Source: Aphanomyces cochlioides (lineage: Eukaryota; Oomycota; Saprolegniomycetes; Saprolegniales; Verrucalvaceae). Taken from it: 36,384 bases of DNA. Where the stretch lies: NCBI GenBank assembly GCA_019828595.1, contig JAHQRK010000078.1, positions 1 through 36,384 of the forward strand. The letters are read 5' to 3'. Each line of letters opens with the position of its first letter. Positions within the stretch are counted from its first letter, which is position 1. Both the position numbers and the translations under genes were made by a program. Below are positions 1-14,384 of the stretch, piece after piece. The notes under the pieces were generated by a model. It saw only the letters and a list, made by a program, of their open reading frames with translations. It made no database searches and had not been told where the DNA came from.

Positions 1-1902
1 CTCGACCCCATCGAGATACCCACTCGCCACGTCTGGCATGTTTGAAAGGTGTCATGCTCGTGTGGTGGACGACCAAGCATCAACTTGGTCCGAAATCAAC
101 ACGCGAGAGTTCCAAGCATACCCCCAAAATGCATCTCGATGCCACTTTTTCTCCACTTTTGGTACCCACGTGCCACGTGCACATCTCAACCCATAGATTG
201 CCGCTCGCCACGTCTGGCATGTTTTGAAAGGTGTCATGCTGGTGTGGTGGACGACCAAGCATCAACTTGGTCCGAAATCAACACGCGAGAGTCCCAAGCA
301 TACCCCACCAAAATGCATCTCGATGCCACTTTTTCTCCACTTTTGGTACCCACGTGCCACATGCACATCTGACCCCATCGAGATACCCACTCGCCACGTC
401 TGGCATGTTTGAAAGGTGTCATGCTCGTGTGGTGGACGACCAAGCATCAACTTGGTCCGAAATCAACACGAGAGTCCCAAGCATACCCCACAAAATGCAT
501 GTCGATGCCACTTTTTCTCCACTTTTGGTACCACGTGCCACATGCACATCTCGACCCCATCGAGAAGTACCCACTCGCCACGTCTGGCATGTGAAAGGTG
601 TCATGCTCGTGTCGTGGACGACCAAGCATCAACTTGGTCCGGAATGTCGACGCGCCAAAAAGTCCCAAGCGTGCCCCACAAAATGCATCTCGATGCCACT
701 TTTTTCCACTTCTTTTAGTACAGGCCACCATTGCCACATCCGCATCTCGACCCCATCGGGGATACCCACTCGCCACGTCTGGCATGTTTGAAAGGTGTCA
801 TGCTGGTATGGTGAACGACCAAGCATCAACTTGGTCCGAAATGAACACGCGAGAGTCCCAAGCAGTCCCCACAAAATGCATCTCGATGCCACTTTTTTCT
901 CCACTTTTGGTACCCACGTGCCACATGCACATCTCGACCCCATCGAGATACCCACTCGCCACGTCTGGCATGTTTTGAAAGGTGTCATGCTCGTGTGGTG
1001 GACGACCAAGCATCAATTGTCCGAAATCAACACGCGAGAGTCCCAAGCATACCCACAAAATGCATCTCGATGCCAGTTTTTCTCCACTTTTGGTGCCCCA
1101 CGGTGCCACATGCACGTCTTCGACCCCATCGAGATACCCACTCGCCACGTCTGGCATGTTTGAAAGGTGTCATGCTGGTGTGGTGGACGACCAAGCATCA
1201 ACTTTGGTCCAAAAATCAACACGCGAGGTCCCAAGCATACCCCACAAAATGCATCTCGATGCCACTTTTTTCTCACTTTTGGTACCACGTCCATCCACGT
1301 GCACATCTCGACCCCATCGAGATACCCACTCGCCACGTCTGGCATGTTTGAAAGGTGTCATGCTCCATGTGGTGGACGACCAAGCATCAACTTGGTCCGA
1401 AATCAACACGCGAGAATTCCAGGCATACCGCAAAATGCATCTCGATGCCACTTTTTCTCCCCACTTAATACCCGCGTGCCACATGCACATCTCGACCCCA
1501 TCGAGATACCCACTCCGCCACGTCTGGCATGTTTGAAAGGTGTCATGCTCGTGTGGTGGACGACCAAGCATCAACTTGGTCCGAAATCAACACGCGAGAG
1601 TCCCAAGCATACCCCACAAAATGCATCTCGATGCCACTTTTTCTCCACTTTGGTACCCCACATCCCACACACGTCTCGACCCCATCGAGATACCCACTCG
1701 CCACGTCTGGCATGTTTGAAAGGTGTCATGCTCGTGTGGTGGACGACCAAGCATCAACTTGGTCCGAAATCAACACGCGAGAGTCCCAAGCATACCACAA
1801 AATGCATCTCGATGCCACTTTTTCTCCACTTTGGTACCCACGTGCCACATGCATCTCGACCCCATCGAGATACCCACTCGCCACGTCTGGCATGTTTGAA
1901 AG
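1..1902 (+). repeat. Left divergent segment of the array
   Basis: Ten complete units plus the 48-bp left partial. Lengths range from 180 to 197 bp, and most units carry several substitutions and indels relative to the consensus. Typical changes are an extra T in TTTTGAAAGG (221 and 972), TTTTAGTAC (about 713), GTGAACGACC (811) and CACTCCGCC (about 1511). Three units (231, 795, 1167) share GCTGGT in place of GCTCGT, a change I did not see elsewhere. Units become closer to consensus from about 1540 onward. Confidence 0.85.
598..794 (+). repeat. Expanded divergent monomer (197 bp)
   Basis: This unit is 12 bp longer than consensus through several small insertions. It reads GGAATGTCGACGCGCC in place of the GAAATCAACACGCG stretch, has an enlarged T-tract region ending in TTTTAGTACAGG, and reads CATCGGGG at dyad 2. 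The start and end of the unit, including the near-invariant box, remain normal. Confidence 0.8.
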
Positions 1903-4102
1903 GTGTCATGCTCGTGTGGTGGACGACCAAGCATCAACTTGGTCCGAAATCAACACGCGAGAGTCCCAAGCATACCCCACAAAATGCATCTCGATGCCAC
2001 TTTTTCTCCACTTTTGGTACCCACGTGCCACATGCACATCTCGACCCCATCGAGATCGCCACGTCTGGCATGTTTGAAAGGTGTCAGTGCTCGTGTGGTG
2101 GACAACCAAGCATCAACTTGGTCCGAAATCAACACGCGAGAGTCCCAAGCATACCCCACAAAATGCATCTCGATGCCACTTTTTCTCCACTTTTGGTACC
2201 CACGTGCCACATGCACATCTCGACCCCATCGAGATACCCACTCGCCACGTCTGGCATGTTTGAAAGGTGTCATGCTCGTGTGGTGGACGACCAAGCATCA
2301 ACTTGGTCCGAAATCAAACGCGAGAGTCCCAAGCATACCCCAAAATGCATCTCGATGCCACTTTTTCTCCACTTTTGGTACCCACGTGCCACATGCACAT
2401 CTCGACCCCATCGAGATACCCACTCGCCACGTCTGGCATGTTTGAAAGGTGTCATGCTCGTGTGGTGGACGACCAAGCATCAACTTGGTCCGAAATCAAC
2501 ACGCGAGAGTCCCAAGCATACCCCACAAAATGCATCTCGATGCCACTTTTTCTCCACTTTTGGTACCCACGTGCCACATGCACATCTCGACCCCATCGAG
2601 ATACCCACTCGCCACGTCTGGCATGTTTGAAAGGTGTCATGCTCGTGTGGTGGACGACCAAGCATCAACTTGGTCCGAAATCAACACGCGAGAGTCCCAA
2701 GCATACCCCACAAAATGCATCTCGATGCCACTTTTTCTCCACTTTGGTACCCACGTGCCACATGCACATCTCGACCCCATCGAGATACCCACTCGCCACG
2801 TCTGGCATGTTTGAAAGGTGTCATGCTCGTGTGGTGGACGACCAAGCATCAACTTGGTCCGAAATCAACACGCGAGAGTCCCAACATACCCCACAAAATG
2901 CATCTCGATGCCACTTTTTCTCCACTTTTGGTACCCACGTGCCACATGCACATCTCGACCCCATCGAGATACCCACTCGCCACGTCTGGCATGTTTGAAA
3001 GGTGTCATGCTCGTGTGGTGGACGACCAAGCATCAACTTGGTCCGAAATCAACACGCGAGAGTCCCAAGCATACCCCAAAATGCATCTCGATGCCACTTT
3101 TTCTCCACTTTTGGTACCCACGTGCCACATGCACATCTCGACCCCATCGAGATCCCACTCGCCACGTCTGGCATGTTTGAAAGGTGTCATGCTCGTGTGG
3201 TGGACGACCAAGCATCAACTTGGTCCGAAATCAACACGCGAGAGTCCCAAGCATACCCCACAAAATGCATCTCGATGCCACTTTTTCTCCACTTTTGGTA
3301 CCCACGTGCCACATGCACATCTCGACCCCATCGAGATACCCACTCGCCACGTCTGGCATGTTTGAAAGGTGTCATGCTCGTGTGGTGGACGACCAAGCAT
3401 CAACTTGGTCCGAAATCAACACGCGAGAGTCCCAAGCATACCCCACAAAATGCATCTCGATGCCACTTTTTCTCCACTTTTGGTACCCACGTGCCACATG
3501 CACATCTCGACCCCATCGAGATACCCACTCGCCACGTCTGGCATGTTTGAAAGGTGTCATGCTCGTGTGGTGGACGACCAAGCATCAACTTGGTCCGAAA
3601 TCAACAGCGAGATTCCCAAGCATACACAAAATGCATCTCGATGCCACTTTTTCTCCACTTTTGGTACCCACGTGCCACATGCACATCTCGACCCCATCGA
3701 GATACCACTCGCCACGTCTGGCATGTTTGAAAGGTGTCATGCTCGTGTGGTGGACGACCAAGCATCAACTTGGTCCGAAATCAACACGCGAGAGTCCCAA
3801 GCATACCCCACAAAATGCATCTCGATGCCACTTTTTCTCCACTTTTGGTACCCACGTGCCACATGCACATCTCGACCCCATCGAGATACCCACTCGCCAC
3901 GTCTGGCATGTTTGAAAGGTGTCATGCTCGTGTGGTGGACGACCAAGCATCAACTTGGTCCGAAATCAACACGCGAGAGTCCCAAGCATACCCCACAAAA
4001 TGCATCTCGATGCCACTTTTTCTCCACTTTTGGTACCCACGTGCCACATCACATCTCAACCCCATCGAGATACCCACTCGCCACGTCTGGCATGTTTGAA
4101 AG
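1903..4102 (+). repeat. Moderately homogenised segment
   Basis: Twelve units, several at consensus (2449, 3184, 3369, 3734), the rest with mostly one or two changes each. The unit at 1903 has a 7-bp deletion near its end (junction at 2056/2057). The unit at 2081 begins GTGTCAGTGCTC, with an inserted base. The unit at 3554 (180 bp) has several one-base losses. Confidence 0.85.
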
Positions 4103-4278
4103 GTGTCATGCTCGTGTGGTGGACGACCAAGCATGGTTGGTCCGAAATCAACACGCGAGAGTCCCAAGCATGCAAATGCATTCTCGATGCCTTTTTCTCC
4201 ACTTTGGTACCCACGTGCCACATGCACATCTCGACCCCATCGAGACACCCACCTCGCCACGTCTGGCATGTTTGAAAG
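4103..4278 (+). repeat. Short divergent monomer (176 bp)
   Basis: This unit lacks 9 bp in total. Losses lie in dyad 1 (it reads AAGCATGGTTGG), in the CATACCCCAC stretch, and in the T-tract region. An added T gives GCATTCTCG. It marks the left edge of the divergent island. Confidence 0.75.
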
Positions 4279-6828
4279 GTGTCATGCTCATGTGGTGGAC
4301 GACCGAGCATCAACTTGACCGGGAATCGACACGCGAGAGTCCCAACGTGCCGGAGTGCATCTCGATGCCACTTTTTCTCCACTTTTGCTCGAGTACCCAC
4401 GTGCCACATGCACATCTCGACCCCATCGAGAATCCCACTCGCCACGTCTGGCATGTTTGAAAGGTGTCATGCTCGTGTGGTGGACAACCAAGCATCAACT
4501 TGGTCCGAAATCAACACGCGAGAGTCCCAAGCATCCGCAAAATGCATCTCGATCCACTTTTTCTCCACTTTTAGTACCCACGTGCCACATGCACATCTCG
4601 ACCCCATCGAGATACCGGCTCGCCACGTCTGGCATGTTTGAAAGGTGTCATGTCTTCGTGTGGTGGACGACCAAGCACTTGATCCGAAATCAACACGCGA
4701 GAGTCCCGAGCATCCGCAAAATGCATCTCGATGCCACTTTTTCTCCACTTTTGGTACCCCATGCCACATCAGCGTCTCGACCCCATCGAGATACCCACTC
4801 GCCACGTCTGGCATGTTTGAAAGGTTCATGCTCGTGTGGTGGACGACCGACATCAACTTGGTCGGGAATAGACGCAGAGAAGCCCAACAGTCCCCACGAA
4901 ATGCATCTCGATGCCACTTTTTCTCCACTTTTGGTACCCACGTGCCACATGCACATCTCGACCCCATCGAGAATACCCACTCGCCACGTCTGGCATGTTT
5001 GAAAGGTGTCATGCTCGTGTGGTGGACGACCAAGCATCAACTTGGTCCAAAATCAACACGCGAGAGTCGCAAGCATGCCCCACAAAATGCATCTCGATGC
5101 CACTTTTTTCTCCACTTTTGAAATCTCCGCCATACCACGTCAGCATCTCGACCCCATCGATCCGGCTCGCCACGTCTGGCGTGTTTGAAAGGTGTCATGC
5201 TCATGTGGTGGACGACCAAGCATCGACTTGGTCCGAAATCAACACGCGAGAGTCCCAACATCCACAAAATGCATCTCGATGCCACTTTTTCTCCACTTTT
5301 GGTACCCACGTGCCACGTTGCACATCTCGACCCCATCGAGATACCCACTCGCCACGTCTGGCATGTTTGAAAGGTGTCATGCTCGTGTGGTGGACGACCA
5401 AGCATCAACTTAGTCCGAAATCAACACGCGAGAGTCCCAAGCATACCCAAAGTATCTCGATGCCACTTTTTCTCCACTTTTGGTACCCACGTGCCACATG
5501 CACATCTCGACCCCATCGAGACCACGGCTCGCCACGTCTGGCATGTTTGAAAGGTGTCATGCTCATCTGGTGGACGACCAAGCATCAACTTGGTCCGAAA
5601 TCAACACGCGATAGTCCCAAGCATACCCCACAAAATGCATCTCGATGCCACTTTTTCTCCACTTTTGGTACCCACGTTGCCACATGCACATCTCGACCCC
5701 ATCGAGATCCCGCTCGCCACGTCTGGCATGTTTGAAAGGTGTCATGCTCGTGTGGTGGACGACCAAGCATCAACTTGGTCCGAAATCAACACGCGAGAGT
5801 CCAAATCCAAAATGCAGTCTCGATGCCACTTTTTCTCCACTTTTGGTACCCACGTGCCACATGCACATCTCGACCCCATCGAGATACCCACTCGCCACGT
5901 CTGGCATGTTTGAAAGGTGTCATGCTCGTGTGGTGGACGACCAACATCAACTTGGTCCAAAATCGACACGCGAGAGTCCCAAGCATACCCCACAAAATGC
6001 ATCTCGATGCCACTTTTTCTCCACTTTTGGTACCCCACGTGCCACATGCACATCTCGACCCCGTCGAGACCCCACTCGCCACGTCTGGCATGTTTGAAAG
6101 GTGTCATGCTCGTGTGGTGGACGACCAAGCATCAACTTGAGTCCGAAATCAACACGCGAGAGTCCCAACATACCCCACAAAATGCATCTCGATGCCACTT
6201 TTCTCCACTTTTGGTACCCACGTCACATGCACATCTCGACCCCATCGAGATACCCACTCGCCACGTCTGGCATGTTTGAAAGGTGTCATGCTCGTGTGGT
6301 GGACGACCAAGCATCAACTTGGTCCGAAATCAACACGCGAGAGTCCCAACATCCCCACAAAATGCATCTCGATGCCACTTTTTCTCCACTTTTGGTACCC
6401 CGTGCCACATGCACATCTCGACCCCATCGAGATACCCACTCGCCACGTCTGGCATGTTTGAAAGGTGTCATGCTCGTGTGGTGGACGACCAAGCATCAAC
6501 TTGGTCCGAAATCAACACGCGAGAGTTCCAAGCATACCCCACAAAATGCATCTCGATGCCACTTTTTCTCCACTTTTGGTACCCACGTCCACATGCACAT
6601 CTCGACCCCATCGAGATACCCACTCGCCACGTCTGGCATGTTTGAAAGGTGTCATGCTCATGTGGTGGACGACCAAGCATCAACTTGGTCCGAAATCAAC
6701 ACGCGAGAGTCCCAAGCATCCGCAAATGCATCTCGATGCCACTTTTTCTCCACTTTTGGTATCCCATGCCACATGCACATCTCGACCCCATCGAGACACC
6801 CACTCGCCACGTCTGGCATGTTTGAAAG
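4103..6828 (+). repeat. Divergent island of decayed monomers
   Basis: Fifteen units of 176-186 bp, most shorter than consensus. The segment from AACACG to the ATGCAT palindrome is the most altered. For example, the unit at 4279 reads GACCGAGCATCAACTTGACC with broken dyad-1 arms, and the unit at 4824 reads GGGAATAGACGCAGAG. Rare alleles include TTTTAGTAC (about 4570), GGCTCGCC (about 4617, 5163, 5525) and ATGCAGTCTCG (about 5812). The near-invariant box is intact throughout. No non-satellite sequence is inserted. Confidence 0.88.
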
Positions 6829-8112
6829 GTGTCATGCTCGTGTGGTGGACGACCAAGCATCAACTTGGTCCGAAATCAACACGCGAGAGTCCAAGCATAC
6901 CCACAAAATGCATCTCGATGCCACTTTTTCTCCACTTTTGGTACTCCACGTCCACATCGCGTCTCGACCCCATCGAGATACCCACTCGCCACGTCTGGCA
7001 TGTTTGAAAGGTGTCATGCTCGTGTGGTGGACGACCAAGCATCAACTTGGTCCGAAATCAACACGCGAGAGTCCCAAGCATACCCCCAAAATGCATCTCG
7101 ATGCCACTTTTTCTCCACTTTTGGTACCCACGTGCCACATGCACATCTCGACCCCATCGAGATACCCACTCGCCACGTCTGGCATGTTTGAAAGGTGTCA
7201 TGCTCGTGTGGTGGACGACCAAGCATCAACTTGGTCCGAAATCAACACGCGAGAGTCCCAAGCATACCCCACAAAATGCATCTCGATGCCACTTTTTCCA
7301 CTTTTGGTACCCACGTGCCACATGCACATCTCGACCCCATCGAGATACCCGCTCGCCACGTCTGGCATGTTTGAAAGGTGTCATGCTCGTGTGGTGGACG
7401 ACCAAGCATCAACTTGGTCCGAAATCAACACGCGAGAGTCCCAAGCATACCACAAAATGCATCTCGATGCCACTTTTTCTCCACTTTGGTACCCACGTGC
7501 CACATGCACATCTCGACCCCATCGAGATACCCACTCGCCACGTCTGGCATGTTTGAAAGGTGTCATGCTCGTGTGGTGGACGACCAAGCATCAACTTGGT
7601 CCGAAATCAACACGCGAGAGTCCCAACATACCCCACAAAATGCATCTCGATGCCACTTTTTCTCCACTTTTGGTACCCACGTGCCACATGCACATCTCGA
7701 CCCCATCGAGATACCCACTCGCCACGTCTGGCATGTTTGAAAGGTGTCATGCTCATGTGGTGGACGACCAAGCATCAACTTGGTCCGAAATCAACACGCG
7801 AGAAGTCCCAAGCATCCACAAAATGCATCTCGATGCCACTTTTTCTCCACTTTTGGTACCCACGTGCCACATGCACATCTCGACCCCATCGAGATACCCA
7901 CTCGCCACGTCTGGCATGTTTGAAAGGTGTCATGCTCGTGTGGTGGACGACCAAGCATCAACTTGGTCCCGAAATCAACACGCGAGAGTCCCAAGCATAC
8001 CCCACAAAATGCATCTCGATGCCACTTTTTCTCCACTTTTGGTACCCACGTGCCACATGCACATCTCGACCCCATCGAGATACCCACTCGCCACGTCTGG
8101 CATGTTTGAAAG
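6829..8112 (+). repeat. Transitional units between island and homogenised block
   Basis: Seven units of 182-186 bp. Most carry one or two changes, for example CCAACATACC in the unit at 7560, GAGAAGTCCC in the unit at 7744 and GGTCCCGAAATC in the unit at 7927. Divergence falls off gradually toward the right, unlike the sharp edges of the island at 30.5 kb. Confidence 0.75.
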
Positions 8113-11100
8113 GTGTCATGCTCGTGTGGTGGACGACCAAGCATCAACTTGGTCCGAAATCAACACGCGAGAGTCCCAAGCATACCCCACAAAATGCATC
8201 TCGATGCCACTTTTTCTCCACTTTGGTACCCACGTGCCACATGCACATCTCGACCCCATCGAGATACCCACTCGCCACGTCTGGCATGTTTGAAAGGTGT
8301 CATGCTCGTGTGGTGGACGACCAAGCATCAACTTGGTCCGAAATCAACACGCGAGAGTCCCAAGCATACCCCACAAAATGCATCTCGATGCCACTTTTTC
8401 TCCACTTTTGGTACCCACGTGCCACATGCACATCTCGACCCCATCGAGATACCCACTCGCCACGTCTGGCATGTTTGAAAGGTGTCATGCTCGTGTGGTG
8501 GACGACCAAGCATCAACTTGGTCCGAAATCAACACGCGAGAGTCCCAAGCATACCCCACAAAATGCATCTCGATGCCACTTTTTCTCCACTTTTGGTACC
8601 CACGTGCCACATGCACATCTCGACCCCATCGAGATACCCACTCGCCACGTCTGGCATGTTTGAAAGGTGTCATGCTCGTGTGGTGGACGACCAAGCATCA
8701 ACTTGGTCCGAAATCAACACGCGAGAGTCCCAAGCATACCCCACAAAATGCATCTCGATGCCACTTTTTCTCCACTTTTGGTACCCACGTGCCACATGCA
8801 CATCTCGACCCCATCGAGATACCCACTCGCCACGTCTGGCATGTTTGAAAGGTGTCATGCTCGTGTGGTGGACGACCAAGCATCAACTTGGTCCGAAATC
8901 AACACGCGAGAGTCCCAAGCATACCCCACAAAATGCATCTCGATGCCACTTTTTCTCCACTTTTGGTACCCACGTGCCACATGCACATCTCGACCCCATC
9001 GAGATCCCACTCGCCACGTCTGGCATGTTTGAAAGGTGTCATGCTCGTGTGGTGGACGACCAAGCATCAACTTGGTCCAAAATCAACACGCGAGAGTCCC
9101 AAGCATACCCCACAAAATGCATCTCGATGCCACTTTTTCTCCACTTTTGGTACCCACGTGCCACATGCACATCTCGACCCCATCGAGATACCCACTCGCC
9201 ACGTCTGGCATGTTTGAAAGGTGTCATGCTCGTGTGGTGGACGACCAAGCATCAACTTGGTCCGAAATCAACACGCGAGAGTCCCAACATACCCCACAAA
9301 ATGCATCTCGATGCCACTTTTTCTCCACTTTTGGTACCCACGTGCCACATGCACATCTCGACCCCATCGAGATACCCACTCGCCACGTCTGGCATGTTTG
9401 AAAGGTGTCATGCTCGTGTGGTGGACAACCAAGCATCAACTTGGTCCGAAATCAACACGCGAGAGTCCCAAGCATACCACACAAAATGCATCTCGATGCC
9501 ACTTTTTTCTCCACTTTTGGTACCCACGTGCCACATGCACATCTCGACCCCATCGAGATACCCACTCGCCACGTCTGGCATGTTTGAAAGGTGTCATGCT
9601 CGTGTGGTGGACGACCAAGCATCAACTTGGTCCGAAATCAACACGCGAGAGTCCCAAGCATACCCCACAAAATGCATCTCGATGCCACTTTTTCTCCACT
9701 TTGGTACCCACGTGCCACATGCACATCTCGACCCCATCGAGATACCCACTCGCCACGTCTGGCATGTTTGAAAGGTGTCATGCTCGTGTGGTGGACGACC
9801 AAGCATCAACTTGGTCCGAAATCAACACGCGAGAGTCCCAAGCATACCCCACAAAATGCATCTCGATGCCACTTTTTCTCCACTTTTGGTACCCACGTGC
9901 CACATGCACATCTCGACCCCATCGAGATACCCACTCGCCACGTCTGGCATGTTTGAAAGGTGTCATGCTCGTGTGGTGGACGACCAAGCATCAACTTGGT
10001 CCGAAATCAACACGCGAGAGTCCCAAGCATACCCCACAAAATGCATCTCGATGCCACTTTTTTCTCCACTTTTGGTACCCACGTGCCACATGCACATCTC
10101 GACCCCATCGAGATACCCACTCGCCACGTCTGGCATGTTTGAAAGGTGTCATGCTCGTGTGGTGGACGACCAAGCATCAACTTGGTCCGAAATCAACACG
10201 CGAGAGTCCCAAGCATACCCCACAAAATGCATCTCGATGCCACTTTTTCTCCACTTTGGTACCCACGTGCCACATGCACATCTCGACCCCATCGAGATAC
10301 CCACTCGCCACGTCTGGCATGTTTGAAAGGTGTCATGCTCGTGTGGTGGACGACCAAGCATCAACTTGGTCCGAAATCAACACGCGAGAGTCCCAAGCAT
10401 ACCCCACAAAATGCATCTCGATGCCACTTTTTCTCCACTTTGGTACCCACGTGCCACATGCACATCTCGACCCCATCGAGATACCCACTCGCCACGTCTG
10501 GCATGTTTGAAAGGTGTCATGCTCGTGTGGTGGACGACCAAGCATCAACTTGGTCCGAAATCAACACGCGAGAGTCCCAGCATACCCCACAAAATGCATC
10601 TCGATGCCACTTTTTCTCCACTTTTGGTACCCACGTGCCACATGCACATCTCGACCCCATCGAGATACCCACTCGCCACGTCTGGCATGTTTGAAAGGTG
10701 TCATGCTCGTGTGGTGGACGACCAAGCATCAACTTGGTCCGAAATCAACACGCGAGAGTCCCAAGCATACCCCACAAATGCATCTCGATGCCACTTTTTC
10801 TCCACTTTTGGTACCCACGTGCCACATGCACATCTCGACCCCATCGAGATACCCACTCGCCACGTCTGGCATGTTTGAAAGGTGTCATGCTCGTGTGGTG
10901 GACGACCAAGCATCAACTTGGTCCGAAATCAACACGCGAGAGTTCCCAACATACCCACAAAATGCATCTCGATGCCACTTTTTCTCCACTTTTGGTACCC
11001 ACGTGCCACATGCACATCTCGACCCCATCGAGATACCCACTCGCCACGTCTGGCATGTTTGAAAGGTGTCATGCTCGTGTGGTGGACGACCAAGCATCAA

Positions 11101-12546
11101 CTTGGTCCGAAATCAACACGCGAGAGTCCCAAGCATACCCCACAAAATGCATCTCGATGCCACTTTTTCTCCACTTTTCGGTACCCACGTGCCACATGCA
11201 CATCTCGACCCCATCGAGATACCCACTCGCCACGTCTGGCATGTTTGAAAGGTGTCATGCTCGTGTGGTGGACGACCAAGCATCAACTTGGTCCGAAATC
11301 AACACGCGAGAGTCCCAAGCATACCCCACAAAATGCATCTCGATGCCACTTTTTCTCCACTTTTGGTACCCACGTGCCACATGCACATCTCGACCCCATC
11401 GAGATACCCACTCGCCACGTCTGGCATGTTTGAAAGGTGTCATGCTCGTGTGGTGGACGACCAAGCATCAACTTGGTCCGAAATCAACACGCGAGAGTCC
11501 CAAGCATACCCCACAAAATGCATCTCGATGCCACTTTTTCTCCACTTTCGGTACCCACGTGCCACATGCACATCTCGACCCCATCGAGATACCCACTCGC
11601 CACGTCTGGCATGTTTGAAAGGTGTCATGCTCGTGTGGTGGACGACCAAGCATCAACTTGGTCCGAAATCAACACGCGAGAGTCCCAAGCATACCCCACA
11701 AAATGCATCTCGATGCCACTTTTTCTCCACTTTTGGTACCCACGTGCCACATGCACATCTCGACCCCATCGAGATACCCACTCGCCACGTCTGGCATGTT
11801 TGAAAGGTGTCATGCTCGTGTGGTGGACGACCAAGCATCAACTTGGTCCGAAATCAACACGCGAGAGTCCCAAGCATACCCCACAAAATGCATCTCGATG
11901 CCACTTTTTCTCCACTTTTGGTACCCACGTGCCACATGCACATCTCGACCCCATCGAGATACCCACTCGCCACGTCTGGCATGTTTGAAAGGTGTCATGC
12001 TCGTGTGGTGGACGACCAAGCATCAACTTGGTCCGAAATCAACACGCGAGAGTCCCAAGCATACCCCACAAAATGCATCTCGATGCCACTTTTTCTCCAC
12101 TTTTGGTACCCACGTGCCACATGCACATCTCGACCCCATCGAGATACCCACTCGCCACGTCTGGCATGTTTGAAAGGTGTCATGCTCGTGTGGTGGACGA
12201 CCAAGCATCAACTTGGTCCGAAATCAACACGCGAGAGTCCCAAGCATACCCCACAAAATGCATCTCGATGCCACTTTTTCTCCACTTTTGGTACCCACGT
12301 GCCACATGCACATCTCGAACCCATCGAGATACCCACTCGCCACGTCTGGCATGTTTGAAAGGTGTCATGCTCGTGTGGTGGACGACCAAGCATCAACTTG
12401 GTCCGAAATCAACACGCGAGAGTCCCAAGCATACCCCACAAAATGCATCTCGATGCCACTTTTTCTCCACTTTTGGTACCCACGTGCCACATGCACATCT
12501 CGACCCCATCGAGATACCCACTCGCCACGTCTGGCATGTTTGAAAG
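8113..12546 (+). repeat. Homogenised block 1
   Basis: Twenty-four units of 184-186 bp. Many are identical to consensus (8297, 8482, 8667, 9775, 11252, 11622, 11807, 11992, 12362), and most others differ by a single base. Rare marks include CTTTTCGGTAC in the unit at 11066, CTTTCGGTAC in the unit at 11437, CCCAGCATA in the unit at 10514, and CTCGAACCC in the unit at 12177. Confidence 0.9.
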
Positions 12547-13461
12547 GTGTCATGCTCGTGTGGTGGACGACCAAGCATCAACTTGGTTAAAATCAACACG
12601 CGAAGAGTCCCAAGCATACCCCACAAAATGCATCTCGATGCCACTTTTCTCACTTTTGGTACCCACGTGCCACATGCACATCTCGACCCCATCGAGATAC
12701 CCACTCGCCACGTCTGGCATGTTTGAAAGGTGTCATGCTCGTGTGGTGGACGACCAAGCATCAACTTGGTCCGGAATAAAGCACGCGAGAAGTCCCAACA
12801 TACCCCACAAAATGCATCTCGATGCCACTTTTTCTCCACTTTTGGTACCCACGTGCCACGTTCGCATCTGACCCCATCGGGTCCCGCTCGCCACGTCTGG
12901 CATGTTTGAAAGGTGTCATGCTCGTGTGGTGGACGACCAAGCATGACTTGGTCCGAAATCAACACGCGAGAGTCCCAAGCGTCCCCGCAAAATGCATCTC
13001 GATGCCATTTTTCTCCACTTTTGGTACCCACGTCCACATTGCACGTCTCGACCCCAACGATACCCACTCCGCCACGTCTGGCATGTTTGAAAGGTGTCAT
13101 GCTCGTGTGGTGGACGACCAACATCAACTTTGGTCCGAAATCAACACGCGAGAGTCCCAAGCATACCCCACAAAATGCATCTCAATGCCACTTTTTCTCC
13201 ACTTTTGGTACCCACGTGCGTACATGCATCTCGACCCCATCGAGATACCCACTCGCCACGTCTGGCATGTTTGAAAGGTGTCATGCTCGTGTGGTGGACG
13301 ACCAAGCATCAACTTGGTCCGAAATCAACACGCGAGAGTCCCAAGCATACCCGCAAATGCGTCTCGATGCCACTTTTTCTCCACTTTTGGTACCCACGTG
13401 CCACATGCACATCTCGACCCCATCGAGATACCCACTCCGCCACGTCTGGCATGTTTGAAAG
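12547..13461 (+). repeat. Short divergent island
   Basis: Five units (12547, 12730, 12913, 13094, 13278) of 181-184 bp. They carry clustered changes such as GGTTAAAATC, GGAATAAAGCACG, CGGGTCCCGCTCGCC, AGCGTCCCCGC and two copies of ACTCCGCC. The ACTCCGCC allele recurs in the left segment and in the island near 32.1 kb. Consensus units resume at 13462. Confidence 0.85.
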
Positions 13462-14384
13462 GTGTCATGCTCGTGTGGTGGACGACCAAGCATCAACTTG
13501 GTCCGAAATCAACACGCGAGAGTCCCAAGCATACCCCACAAAATGCATCTCGATGCCACTTTTTCTCCACTTTTGGTACCCACGTGCCACATGCACATCT
13601 CGACCCCATCGAGATACCCACTCGCCACGTCTGGCATGTTTGAAAGGTGTCATGCTCGTGTGGTGGACGACCAAGCATCAACTTGGTCCGAAATCAACAC
13701 GCGAGAGTCCCAAGCATACCCCAAAATGCATCTCGATGCCACTTTTTCTCCACTTTTGGTACCCACGTGCCACATGCACATCTCGACCCCATCGAGATAC
13801 CCACTCGCCACGTCTGGCATGTTTGAAAGGTGTCATGCTCGTGTGGTGGACGACCAAGCATCAACTTGGTCCGAAATCAACACGCGAGAGTCCCAAGCAT
13901 ACCCCACAAAATGCATCTCGATGCCACTTTTTCTCCACTTTTGGTACCCACGTGCCACATGCACATCTCGACCCCATCGAGATACCCACTCGCCACGTCT
14001 GGCATGTTTGAAAGGTGTCATGCTCGTGTGGTGGACGACCAAGCATCAACTTGGTCCGAAATCAACACGCGAGAGTCCCAAGCATACCCCACAAAATGCA
14101 TCTCGATGCCACTTTTTCTCCACTTTTGGTACCCACGTGCCACATGCACATCTCGACCCCATCGAGATACCCACTCGCCACGTCTGGCATGTTTGAAAGG
14201 TGTCATGCTCGTGTGGTGGACGACCAAGCATCAACTTGGTCCGAAATCAACACGCGAGAGTCCCAAGCATACCCCACAAAATGCATCTCGATGCCACTTT
14301 TTCTCCACTTTTGGTACCCACGTGCCACATGCACATCTCGACCCCATCGAGATACCCACTCGCCACGTCTGGCATGTTTGAAAG

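Noticed and set aside
8300..8509. Recurrent 60-71 codon frames on the - strand, once per unit
   Set aside because: They repeat with the 185-bp period and are the reverse reading of the same satellite; nothing suggests coding constraint.
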